A DNA stretch of 64,000 nucleotides from assembly GCA_965117015.1 (NCBI GenBank), contig OZ220747.1, positions 2,728,001 through 2,792,000 of the forward strand. Direction: 5' to 3'. The DNA comes from Aldehydirespirator sp965117015. Lineage in GTDB: Bacteria > Actinomycetota > Acidimicrobiia > Acidimicrobiales > Aldehydirespiratoraceae. Shown piece by piece: positions 33,513-41,543 of the stretch; within the stretch, counting starts at the first letter, position 1, and each line of letters starts with the position of its first letter. The position numbers and the translations under genes are program-made. Below the pieces are notes generated by a model. The model saw only the letters and a list, made by a program, of their open reading frames with translations. It ran no database searches and had not been told where the DNA came from.

Positions 33513-35048
33513 GTGTCCAACACCGACCAAGCCACGCTGGCCGCGACCCAGTCGCAGCGCCCGCCCTTCTACCGCGACGTCACCGTCGTCAAATGGCTGG
33601 CCCAGGTGTTCACGCTCCTGCTGGTCGTCTTCGCCCTGTTCTTCCTGACCACGCAGGCTCTCGAGAACCTCGACCGCCAGGGAATCGAGATCAAGTACGA
33701 CTTCCTGAGCATCGGGCTCGGGAGCGATCTCCGTGAGGGCATCGACACCGATCCCGACACCGCCGGCCGGGCGTTGTGGGCCGGTGCGGTCAACACCATC
33801 CGCATCGCCGCGGGCGGGATCGTGGCGGCCACCATCCTCGGGGTGGTGATCGGCGTCGGGCGGCTGTCGAGCAATTGGATCGTCAGCCGCATGTGCAGCG
33901 TCTACATCGAGACGATGCGCAACATCCCGCTGCTCGTCCAGATCGTCTTCATCTGGGCTCTGGTCGCCACCCTCCCCAACGTGGAGCTGAACCAGGGGCC
34001 CATCAACGGTCTCCTGCACCTCTCCAACAAGGGGTTGTCAGTGCCGCGCGTGCACATCGACGACGGCTTCTACCAGTGGCTCATCTTCATTGGTGCCGGC
34101 TGGCTGGTCGGCACGCTCGTCAGGCGCCGCCAGGAGCGCCGCCACGACGCCACCGGCCAAGACACCTACCCGGTGCTGAGCTTCCTGGCCGTGCTGGCCG
34201 CCTTCGGCGCGGTGGGCTGGTTCGCACACCCGATCTTCGGCTGGGTGGGCGCCATCTTCGACTTCATCGGCGACGGGTTCTCCTCGTTGACGCCGGTGGT
34301 CGTGCAGATCGTGCTGTCGCTGGCCGCGCTGGCCGCGGCGGCATGGTGGATCCGCCGCTTCCTGGCCCGGCTCCGCACGCCGGCGGGACTCATGAAGCTC
34401 ACCGACGACGACAAGTTCCGCATCATCTTCGCCGGGGTGGGCGCCCTGGCGGTGATCGCATTCGTGCTGGTGGGCTGGCCCGGCCTGTCGAGCTGGATCA
34501 TCAACTCCGGCACCGACCTGCTCGGGGTGATCGCCGACAAGTTCGGGGACGGCCGCACCGGGCGGCCCATCGACATCAAGGCGCCCGATGTCGAGCAGGT
34601 CGGCAACTTCCCCAACCCCGGCCCGGCCGGGCTGAACCTCACCCAGGGCGGCGCCGCGGTGTTCTTCGGTGTCGTGCTGTACACCGCGTCGTTCATCGCC
34701 GAGATCGTGCGGGGCGGCATCCTGGCCGTCCCGAAGGGCCAGACCGAGGCCGCTCAGGCGGTCGGGCTGCGCCGGATGACGATGCTGCGCCGGGTCATCC
34801 TGCCCCAGGCCTTCCGGGTGATACTCCCCCCGCTGGGCAACCAGTACCTGAACCTCACCAAGAACACCTCGCTGGCCATCGCCGTGGGCTACAGCGACTT
34901 CGTGCAGGTGGGCCAGATCGTCTACAACCAGACGGGCAAGACGCTCGAAGTGATCTCCTTGTGGATGCTGTTCTACCTGGCCTGCTCATTGACGATCTCG
35001 GTGATCGTGAACTTCTTCAACATCCGCATGAAGATCGTGGAGCGCTGA
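33513..35048 (+). CDS. aapQ: Amino-acid ABC transporter permease 1
   Basis: 511 residues from GTG. HisM-type membrane subunit. The N-terminal half holds the first helices with NTIRIAAGGIVAATILGVVIG and YIETMRNIPLLVQIV; a long hydrophobic insertion of about 200 residues precedes the conserved C-terminal part with the EAA loop (GQTEAAQAVGLRRMTMLRRVILPQA). The split by an insertion is a known AapQ feature. Confidence 0.88.
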   Translation: MSNTDQATLAATQSQRPPFYRDVTVVKWLAQVFTLLLVVFALFFLTTQALENLDRQGIEIKYDFLSIGLGSDLREGIDTDPDTAGRALWAGAVNTIRIAAGGIVAATILGVVIGVGRLSSNWIVSRMCSVYIETMRNIPLLVQIVFIWALVATLPNVELNQGPINGLLHLSNKGLSVPRVHIDDGFYQWLIFIGAGWLVGTLVRRRQERRHDATGQDTYPVLSFLAVLAAFGAVGWFAHPIFGWVGAIFDFIGDGFSSLTPVVVQIVLSLAALAAAAWWIRRFLARLRTPAGLMKLTDDDKFRIIFAGVGALAVIAFVLVGWPGLSSWIINSGTDLLGVIADKFGDGRTGRPIDIKAPDVEQVGNFPNPGPAGLNLTQGGAAVFFGVVLYTASFIAEIVRGGILAVPKGQTEAAQAVGLRRMTMLRRVILPQAFRVILPPLGNQYLNLTKNTSLAIAVGYSDFVQVGQIVYNQTGKTLEVISLWMLFYLACSLTISVIVNFFNIRMKIVER

Positions 35049-35066
35049 CATGGGTGGAGTGCTGCG

Positions 35067-37208
35067 ATGACTGCGACGATGGGTGATCCGGCGGGCGCAG
35101 GTCCGGTGGAGCCATGGGACGGCGAGCGCGAGCCCGCCCAGAAGCCCGAGGAGCCGAGCCTGTCCGCGGGCGAGTGGCTCGGAAGGAACCTGTTCTCCTC
35201 CCCAGTCAACTCGCTGCTCACCGTCGTCTTCTCGCTGCTGGTGCTGCTGGCGGTGCGAGGCCTGCTCAACTTCACGTTCAGCGAGGAGCGAACCTGGCGG
35301 GCCGTCAAGACCAACATGCGGTTCCTGTTCACCCACGCCTACCCCCAGGATCAGTACGCCCGCATCTGGGTCTGCGTGGGCGCCATCGCGGTGCTCTCCG
35401 GGCTGTCGGTGGGGCTGCTGGCCCGGGCGGGCCGCGGCATCTCGATGAAGAGGCTGTCGATGAACCTGATGGCCACCGGCAGTGTGATCGCGCTGGGGAT
35501 CGTGCTGCGCGAGCCCTCGGCGATCGTCGACGACGAGGGCGTGGCCCTGCACCGCGACGCCTCAGCGGCCGGCGGCGACTCGTTCGCCGGCTGGCTGGAC
35601 GCCAACGCCTTCACGGTGCTGGCCGTGCTGGTGCTGGCCAACGTCGCACTGGCGGTGTGGTTCCACCTCCAGGGCACCTACCTGCGAGGCGGGCCGGAGC
35701 CGAGGGTCGCTCACGGGGCGCTCGTACTGGTGAGCGTCGGGGTGCTCATCGTGCAGCAGTACGCCACCGGCGAGGTCGTCCGGGAGTCGTTCGCCGACGC
35801 CATGTCGGACCGGGCCTGGTGGTGGCTGGCCGCGGCCGTGCTCGCCGGCGGGGGAGCATCCTTGTGGCTCGGGCTGGGCGACGCCCGCCGGCGCAACACC
35901 TTCGTGCCGGCCATGTACGTGTTCTTCGCCGGCGCCGGGGTGATGGTGCTGTCGGCGTGGGTGTACCCGTGGGGGCACTACGGCTTCCTAGAGGGCGAGT
36001 TCATCAACGAGCCCGGCCGCACCGTGGCGATGACCACCAAGCTGCCGTGGACGGTCATGCTGGTCCTGCTGGTGGCCACCTACGAGCTGGGGCGGGTGCT
36101 CAGGGCGGCCGGGGCGGGCCCGAAGCTGCGGGTCCCGCTGAACCTGCTGTGGGTGCTGACCCCCTTCGTCCTGTACTGGGCCGTGTTGCGCGACCCCGAC
36201 CTCGACTGGGACCACGTGCTGTCCACCGACCTCCCGATGGCAGTGTTCTTCGCCGCCTTCGGGGGCCTGGTGGTGTGGTTCCTGACCCACCCCCACATCG
36301 GCGAGGCCGGAAGAGTGGTCGCCGTCGTGCTGGTGGTGGTGGCCGCGCTCAACTGGGTGGCCGCGTACTTCGGGTGGTACCCGATGCTGCAGAAGGCGCG
36401 AATCAGTTTCCTGCTGCTGGCGGTGGTCGCCCTGCTGGCCCACAACTTCGCCGGGGACCGCGGCCAGCGGATGAAGCTGGTGGCCGTGTGGGTGGCGACT
36501 ATGGCCGTGTTCCACTGGCTGGTCACGCTGGTCAACTCGCCCTCGACCGTCGACACGCCCACCGACGCCCTGATCGGCGGCTTCGGCATCACCCTCATCG
36601 TGGCCGTGTTCACGCTGCTGCTGGCCTTCCCGATGGGGGTGCTGCTGGCGCTGGCCCGCACGTCCAAGCTGCCCATCTTCAGGGTGCTGGCCACCGCCTA
36701 CATCGAGGTGTTCCGGGGCGTGCCGCTGATCACGGTGCTGTTCTTCTTCACCCTGATCTTCAACCTGTTCCTTCCCGACAACATGACGCTGGTGGACATC
36801 GCCGGGGCCACCATCGGCTTCGCGCTGTTCTCGGCCGCCTACCTGGCCGAGAACGTCCGCGGCGGGTTGCAGGCCGTCCGCCGGGGCCAGTACGAGGCCT
36901 CCGACGCGGTCGGGTTCACCACCGTCCAGCGCACCCTGTTCATCGTGCTGCCCCAGGCGCTGCGGGTGTCGATACCGCCGCTCGTCGGCCAGGTGATCGC
37001 CACGTTCAAGGAGACCTCGCTGCTGGCCATCGTCGGGATATTCGACTTCCTGCGGATCGCCGACAAGGTCATCTCCGCCCAGTCCGAGTTCCTCGGCGTC
37101 AAGCGCGAGGGCCTGCTGTTCGTGTCGTTCATCTACTGGATCTTCGCCTACAACATGTCCAAGCACAGCCAGCGCCTCGAGAAGCGGCTGGGAGTGGGGG
37201 AGCGCTAG
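35067..37208 (+). CDS. aapM: Amino-acid ABC transporter permease 2, long form
   Basis: 713 residues, against about 380 for usual AapM. The HisM-type core is at the C-terminus (about 485-713: FGITLIVAVFTLLLAFPMGV, YIEVFRGVPLITVLFFF, EAA loop YEASDAVGFTTVQRTLFIVLPQA). The N-terminal about 480 residues contain about ten extra hydrophobic helices unlike the core and could be an added membrane domain. 18 nt after aapQ. The extension is read through in one clean frame. Confidence 0.85.
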   Translation: MTATMGDPAGAGPVEPWDGEREPAQKPEEPSLSAGEWLGRNLFSSPVNSLLTVVFSLLVLLAVRGLLNFTFSEERTWRAVKTNMRFLFTHAYPQDQYARIWVCVGAIAVLSGLSVGLLARAGRGISMKRLSMNLMATGSVIALGIVLREPSAIVDDEGVALHRDASAAGGDSFAGWLDANAFTVLAVLVLANVALAVWFHLQGTYLRGGPEPRVAHGALVLVSVGVLIVQQYATGEVVRESFADAMSDRAWWWLAAAVLAGGGASLWLGLGDARRRNTFVPAMYVFFAGAGVMVLSAWVYPWGHYGFLEGEFINEPGRTVAMTTKLPWTVMLVLLVATYELGRVLRAAGAGPKLRVPLNLLWVLTPFVLYWAVLRDPDLDWDHVLSTDLPMAVFFAAFGGLVVWFLTHPHIGEAGRVVAVVLVVVAALNWVAAYFGWYPMLQKARISFLLLAVVALLAHNFAGDRGQRMKLVAVWVATMAVFHWLVTLVNSPSTVDTPTDALIGGFGITLIVAVFTLLLAFPMGVLLALARTSKLPIFRVLATAYIEVFRGVPLITVLFFFTLIFNLFLPDNMTLVDIAGATIGFALFSAAYLAENVRGGLQAVRRGQYEASDAVGFTTVQRTLFIVLPQALRVSIPPLVGQVIATFKETSLLAIVGIFDFLRIADKVISAQSEFLGVKREGLLFVSFIYWIFAYNMSKHSQRLEKRLGVGER

Positions 37209-37248
37209 CCGTGCCGACCGTCTATACAGACCGCAGGGGGAGGAAGCC

Positions 37249-38028
37249 ATGAGCGTCAGCGACGCCACCACTGCCTTGACCGAGGAGCTCGCCGCCCGCG
37301 ACGACATGATCGTCTGCGAGGGGGTCAACAAGTGGTTCGGGGACTTCCAGGCCCTCGACGGGATCACCGCCGTCATCAAGGAGCGCGAGGTCGTGGTAGT
37401 GCTCGGCCCGTCGGGCTCGGGAAAGTCCACTTGGATCCGCTGCATCAACCGCCTCGAGGCCCATCAGGAGGGCCGCATCCTCGTCGACGGCGTGGAGTTG
37501 ACCAACGACCTGCGCAACATCGAGAAGATCCGCTCCGAAGTCGGCATGGTGTTCCAGCAGTTCAACCTGTTCCCGCATCTCACCGTGCTCGACAACGTCA
37601 TGCTGGCGCCCATCTGGGTGCGCAAGAAGCCGAAGGACGAGGCCGAGGAGCTGGCCCGCTCGCTGCTGGAGCGGGTCGGCATACCCGAGCAGGCCGAGAA
37701 GTACCCGGGTCAGCTCTCCGGTGGCCAGCAGCAGCGGGTGGCCATCGCCCGGGCGCTGGCCATGGAGCCGAGGATCATGCTCTTCGACGAGCCCACCTCC
37801 GCCCTCGATCCCGAGATGATCAAGGAGGTGCTCGACGTGATGAAGGAGCTGGCCCTGTCGGGCATGACCATGATGGTGGTCACCCACGAGATGGGCTTCG
37901 CCCGGGAGGTCGCCGACCGGGTGATCTTCATGGAGGACGGCCAGATAGTCGAGACCGGCACTCCCGAGCACTTCTTCACCAATCCCCAGGAGGAGCGGAC
38001 CAAGCTGTTCCTCTCCCAGATCCTCTAG
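37249..38028 (+). CDS. aapP: Amino-acid ABC transporter ATPase
   Basis: 259 residues with GGGGGAGG before the ATG. Walker A GPSGSGKST, Q-loop VFQQFNLFPHLT, signature LSGGQQQRVAIARAL, Walker B IMLFDEPTSALD and switch His VTHEMGF. Powers uptake of polar amino acids through AapQM. Last gene of the importer; a 145-bp gap with duplicated sequence follows before dop. Confidence 0.95.
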   Translation: MSVSDATTALTEELAARDDMIVCEGVNKWFGDFQALDGITAVIKEREVVVVLGPSGSGKSTWIRCINRLEAHQEGRILVDGVELTNDLRNIEKIRSEVGMVFQQFNLFPHLTVLDNVMLAPIWVRKKPKDEAEELARSLLERVGIPEQAEKYPGQLSGGQQQRVAIARALAMEPRIMLFDEPTSALDPEMIKEVLDVMKELALSGMTMMVVTHEMGFAREVADRVIFMEDGQIVETGTPEHFFTNPQEERTKLFLSQIL

Positions 38029-38066
38029 CCCCGACAACCCGTCGCTCTTCTCGCTAGCGTCGGCCC

Positions 38067-38156
38067 GTGGCTGTCCCTAAGACGCTCGGCTGTGGTGCCC
38101 GCTCTCGTTCGCTTCGCTCACGGGCCGCTCGGGCCCTGCCTCGCTCGGCGTTCTGA
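38067..38156 (+). CDS. 29-codon mini-ORF duplicating the Dop N-terminus
   Basis: GTG 6 nt after the first TAGCGT copy; residues 1-8 (MAVPKTLG) equal the Dop start, then the frame runs through the dispersed repeat to a TGA 18 nt before dop. Could be translated from the duplicated leaderless promoter. Probably accidental. Confidence 0.25.
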   Translation: MAVPKTLGCGARSRSLRSRAARALPRSAF

Positions 38157-38161
38157 GTCGC

Positions 38162-38167
38162 TAGCGT
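38162..38167 (+). promoter_or_regulatory. Leaderless -10 box for dop
   Basis: TAGCGT, 6 nt before GTG 38174. An identical box at 38055-38060 precedes the mini-ORF GTG at 38067 by the same distance. Confidence 0.5.
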
Positions 38168-38173
38168 CGGCCC

Positions 38174-39691
38174 GTGGCTGTCCCTAAGACGCTCGGCTTG
38201 GAGACCGAGTACGGCATCGTTCACCGGGGCGCTCCGGAGCCCAACCCGATCTCGGCCTCCTCGCTGCTGATCAACGCCTACCTGATCGCCACCCATCAGG
38301 CACCCGAGCCGGGCCGGGCCGCGGTGGGCTGGGACTTCACCGACGAGACACCCGGCAACGACGCCCGGGGCGGCGCTCCCGCGGGCTCGCTCGCGCCCGA
38401 GATCGAGACCCACCTGGTGAACGCGGTGCTCACCAACGGCGCCCGCTACTACGTCGACCATGCCCACCCCGAACTGTCCACGCCTGAGTGCGCCGATGCC
38501 CGCTCGGTGGTCGTCTACGACCGGGCTGCCGAGCTGATCGCGGCCCGCTCCATGGAGGCGGCCCGGATGCTGCTGCCACCGGACGAGGAGATCGTGGTCT
38601 ACAAGAACAACTCCGACGGCAAGGGCAACAGCTACGGCTGCCACGAGAACTACCTGGTGAGCCGGTCGGTGCCGTTCTCGCGCATCGTCACCCACGCCAC
38701 CGCGCACTTCGTGACCCGCCAGATCTTCTGCGGTGCGGGCAAGATGGGCAGCGAGACCTCCGGGATGCGCCTGGACGAGGCCGGCTACCAGATATCCCAG
38801 CGGGCCGACTTCATCGAGGAGGAGGTCGGCCTGGAGACCACCCTCAAGCGTCCCATCGTCAACACCCGCGACGAGCCTCACGCCGATGCGGCCAAGTACC
38901 GGCGCCTGCATGTGATCGTGGGCGACGCCAACATGTCGCAGGTGGCCACGTTCCTCAAGGCAGGCACGACTGCGCTGGTCATGGCCCTCACCGAGGACGA
39001 CGCCGTGCCCCGCGAGCTGCGCTTCGCCACGCCGGTGGCGGCGCTTCGCCAGGTCAGCCGCGACCTGTCGCTGCGTGAGCCGCTGGAACTCGTCGACGGC
39101 TCCACGATCACCGCTATGGGCGTGCAGTGGGAGCTGCTGGCCGCGGCCCGCGCCTATGTGGAGACAAGCGGCGCGGACGCGGTGGGCGGCGATGTCGCCC
39201 ACCAGGTTCTGGATCGCTGGGAGGCAGTGCTCGGCGGTCTGGAGCGCGACCCGATGAAGCTGGCCACCCAGGTCGACTGGGTGGCCAAGCTCCGGTTGCT
39301 GGAGGGCTTCCGGTCCCGCCATGGCCTCGACTGGGAGGACGCCCGGCTCAGGGCTCTCGACATCCAGTACCACGACCTGCGCCCCGCCAAGTCGCTGGCG
39401 GCCAGGGCAGGGCTGGAGACTCTGGTGGACGAGGCGGAGGCCGAGCTGGCCATGACCGAGCCGCCGCCCGATACCCGCGCCTTCTTCAGGGGGCGCTGCC
39501 TGCAACGCTTCGCGTCGGAGGTGGTGGCGGCCAACTGGGATTCGATCGTCTTCGACGTGGGTGAGGGCTCGCTGCGGCGGGTCTCCATGACCGAGCCGAC
39601 GCGGGGAACCGTCGCCCACGTGGGCGCGATGTTCGACGAATGCGGCTCCGCGATCGACCTGCTTCGCCGCTTGGGCGCTGCGGGCGCGTAA
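38174..39691 (+). CDS. dop: Depupylase Dop
   Basis: 505 residues from GTG. Carboxylate-amine/glutamine-synthetase-like fold that hydrolyses the Pup-substrate isopeptide bond. GLETEYGI at the N-terminus, the extra Dop-specific loop (about 20-75, with PISASSLLINAYL and GWDFTDETPG) that PafA lacks, HPELSTPECAD, NNSDGKGNSYGCHENYL and NTRDEPHAD. Because Pup here already ends in Glu, Dop would act only as depupylase. Upstream of pup as in mycobacteria. Confidence 0.95.
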   Translation: MAVPKTLGLETEYGIVHRGAPEPNPISASSLLINAYLIATHQAPEPGRAAVGWDFTDETPGNDARGGAPAGSLAPEIETHLVNAVLTNGARYYVDHAHPELSTPECADARSVVVYDRAAELIAARSMEAARMLLPPDEEIVVYKNNSDGKGNSYGCHENYLVSRSVPFSRIVTHATAHFVTRQIFCGAGKMGSETSGMRLDEAGYQISQRADFIEEEVGLETTLKRPIVNTRDEPHADAAKYRRLHVIVGDANMSQVATFLKAGTTALVMALTEDDAVPRELRFATPVAALRQVSRDLSLREPLELVDGSTITAMGVQWELLAAARAYVETSGADAVGGDVAHQVLDRWEAVLGGLERDPMKLATQVDWVAKLRLLEGFRSRHGLDWEDARLRALDIQYHDLRPAKSLAARAGLETLVDEAEAELAMTEPPPDTRAFFRGRCLQRFASEVVAANWDSIVFDVGEGSLRRVSMTEPTRGTVAHVGAMFDECGSAIDLLRRLGAAGA

Positions 39692-39735
39692 CCTCTCCTA
39701 CAAGTTGAGCCAGGTATCGAGCCGGGAGGAATCCA

Positions 39736-39930
39736 GTGGCCGAACGAGAGCAGATCCGCAAGCCGGCGCCGGCGAGCCGCGAGCAGTCCGTAGAGGAGGC
39801 GCCGCCCGCGTCCGAGCGGGGCTCGGACATCAAGGCCCAGCTCGACGATCTGCTCGACGAGATCGACGAGGTGCTCGAGACCAACGCTGAGGACTTCGTC
39901 AAGAGCTACATCCAAAAGGGCGGCGAGTGA
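39736..39930 (+). CDS. pup: Prokaryotic ubiquitin-like protein Pup
   Basis: 64 residues from GTG with GGGAGGA upstream. Disordered, charged N-terminus; ARC-binding helix region DIKAQLDDLLDEIDEVLE; canonical end FVKSYIQKGGE. The C-terminal Glu is encoded directly, so it can be ligated to lysines by PafA without deamidation, unlike the mycobacterial GGQ form. Its stop overlaps the prcB start (GTGA). Confidence 0.97.
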   Translation: MAEREQIRKPAPASREQSVEEAPPASERGSDIKAQLDDLLDEIDEVLETNAEDFVKSYIQKGGE

Positions 39931-40757
39931 GCCTGCCCCGTTTCGGGCCGCACGACGATCCCGGCCCCGACTTTGCCGCGCTGCTGCGCCTCACCGGCGC
40001 TGGCGGGGAGGCCGGTTCGCTCGGCACGGTCGCCCAGCACCCGCAGGCCCCGCCGGAGATCCCCCACGGCACCACCTGCGTGGCCGTGCGCTACGACTCG
40101 GGCGTGGTCATGGCCGGAGACCGGCGAGCGACCGCGGGGCATCTGATCAGCAACCACCGCATCGAGAAGGTGTTCCCCGCCGACCGGCATTCCGGCGTGG
40201 CCATCGCGGGCGCGGCCGGGCCGTCGACCGAGATGGTGAGGCTGTTCCAGCTCCAGCTCGAGCACTACGAGAAGGTGGAGGGCATCCCGATCAGCCTGGA
40301 GGGCAAGGCCAACCAGCTTGGCCAGATGGTGAGGGCCAACCTGCCCGCGGCCATGCAGGGGCTGGTGGTGGTGCCGATCTTCGCGGGCTTCGACACGGCC
40401 GCCTCCAGGGGCCGCATCTTCGAGTACGACGTCACCGGCGGGCGCTACGAGGAGCGGGATCACGCGGCCACCGGCTCGGGCTCGCTGCACGCCAACACGG
40501 TGGTGAAGCTGGGGTTCCGCCCGTCGATGGCGAGGGCTGCGGCTGTGGACCTGGTGCTGGACGCGCTGTACGTGGCCGCCGACGCGGATTCCGCCACCGG
40601 CGGACCCGACCCGGTGCGCGACGTGTTCCCTGTGGTGGCCATGATCGACGCCGACGGCTACGTGCGCCTCGACGACGCCGAGTTGCGCCGCCGCACGGAG
40701 CGGCTGCTGCGCCGCCACCGCAGCCGGCGAGAGGGCGACCAGCGGAGCAAGTCATGA
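39927..40757 (+). CDS. prcB: 20S proteasome beta subunit
   Basis: 276 residues from GTG. A 48-residue propeptide ends in PHG; autocleavage exposes Thr49 (TTCVAVRYDSG) as the N-terminal nucleophile. Conserved AGDRRATAG and the Lys-bearing strand follow. Forms the inner catalytic rings. Translationally coupled to pup. Its stop overlaps the ATG of a 16-codon mini-ORF before prcA. Confidence 0.96.
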   Translation: MSLPRFGPHDDPGPDFAALLRLTGAGGEAGSLGTVAQHPQAPPEIPHGTTCVAVRYDSGVVMAGDRRATAGHLISNHRIEKVFPADRHSGVAIAGAAGPSTEMVRLFQLQLEHYEKVEGIPISLEGKANQLGQMVRANLPAAMQGLVVVPIFAGFDTAASRGRIFEYDVTGGRYEERDHAATGSGSLHANTVVKLGFRPSMARAAAVDLVLDALYVAADADSATGGPDPVRDVFPVVAMIDADGYVRLDDAELRRRTERLLRRHRSRREGDQRSKS

Positions 40758-40804
40758 CGATGCCCTTCTGTGTGGCGCCAGCCAGGGGCGGTGATCCGCG
40801 ATGA
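40754..40804 (+). CDS. 16-codon relay mini-ORF between prcB and prcA
   Basis: ATG at 40754 overlaps the prcB stop (ATGA), and its TGA (40802-40804) overlaps the prcA ATG. The first 16 bp repeat exactly at the prcA start 47 bp downstream. Encodes MTMPFCVAPARGGDPR, with five residues shared with PrcA. Probably a duplicated start junction that preserves coupling. Confidence 0.35.
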   Translation: MTMPFCVAPARGGDPR

Positions 40805-41490
40805 CGATGCCCTTCTACGCCCCGCCCGAGCAGATGATGAAGGACAAGGCCGATTATGCCCAGAAGGGCATCGCCCGTGGCCGCAGCCTGGTCGCTCTCC
40901 GCTACGACGGCGGCATCGCCATCGTGGCCGAGAACACCTCCAGCTCGCTGCGCAAGGTGAGCGAGATCTACGACCGCATCGCCTTCGCGGGGGTGGGCCG
41001 CTACAACGAGTTCGACCAGCTCCGCATCGCCGGGGTGCGCCACGCCGACCTGAAGGGCTTCGCATTCAGCCGCGAGGATGTGGACGCCCGCAGCCTGGCC
41101 AACGCCTACGCCCAGAGCCTCGGGCATGTCTTCACTAACGAGTTCAAGCCGATGGAGGTGGAAATCCTGGTGGCCGAGATCGGCCTCGAGGACGACGGCG
41201 GGGGCGACCAGCTGTTCCACATCCTCTATGACGGCACCGTGGTCGACGAGGACGACTGGGTAGTGCTCGGCGGCGAGACCGAGGAGATATCCGAGCGCTT
41301 CGAGGCGGCCCTGCCGGACGCGCCCCGGTCGCTGGCTGACGGCGTGCGGGCCGCGGTGGCTGCCCTGGCCGGCCCCGAACGAACCCTCAGCGCCGAGAGC
41401 CTCGAAGCCGCCGTGCTCGACCGCGGCAACGACCGCCGAGCCTTCCGCCGCCTAACCGACGAAGAGGTAGCCGCCATCCTCACCGGCTAG
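40801..41490 (+). CDS. prcA: 20S proteasome alpha subunit
   Basis: 229 residues. The N-terminus MTMPFYAPPEQMMKDKADYAQKGIARGRS is the gating segment of actinobacterial alpha rings; ALRYDGGIAIVAEN, EIYDRIAFAGVG and ARSLANAYAQ follow. Forms the outer rings that receive the ARC C-termini. No catalytic Thr, as expected. Confidence 0.95.
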   Translation: MTMPFYAPPEQMMKDKADYAQKGIARGRSLVALRYDGGIAIVAENTSSSLRKVSEIYDRIAFAGVGRYNEFDQLRIAGVRHADLKGFAFSREDVDARSLANAYAQSLGHVFTNEFKPMEVEILVAEIGLEDDGGGDQLFHILYDGTVVDEDDWVVLGGETEEISERFEAALPDAPRSLADGVRAAVAALAGPERTLSAESLEAAVLDRGNDRRAFRRLTDEEVAAILTG

Positions 41491-41531
41491 GGGACCGGCG
41501 GGCCGATCCTTCGCCGCGGGGTCGCGGGGGG

Positions 41532-41537
41532 TACGGT
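41532..41537 (+). promoter_or_regulatory. Leaderless -10 box for pafA
   Basis: TACGGT, 6 nt before GTG 41544. It allows pafA expression apart from the proteasome operon. Confidence 0.45.
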
Positions 41538-41543
41538 GGCGGG

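Larger units (their letters stand above)
38051..38198. repeat. 41-bp direct repeats flanking a dispersed-repeat copy at the dop start
   Basis: 38051-38091 and 38158-38198 are identical over 41 bp, including a TAGCGT box and the first eight dop codons. The 66 bp between contain an inverted copy of the dispersed element (core gttcgcttcgctcacgggcc, 38107-38126). Either a 107-bp tandem duplication or an insertion with long flanking duplication. Confidence 0.85.
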
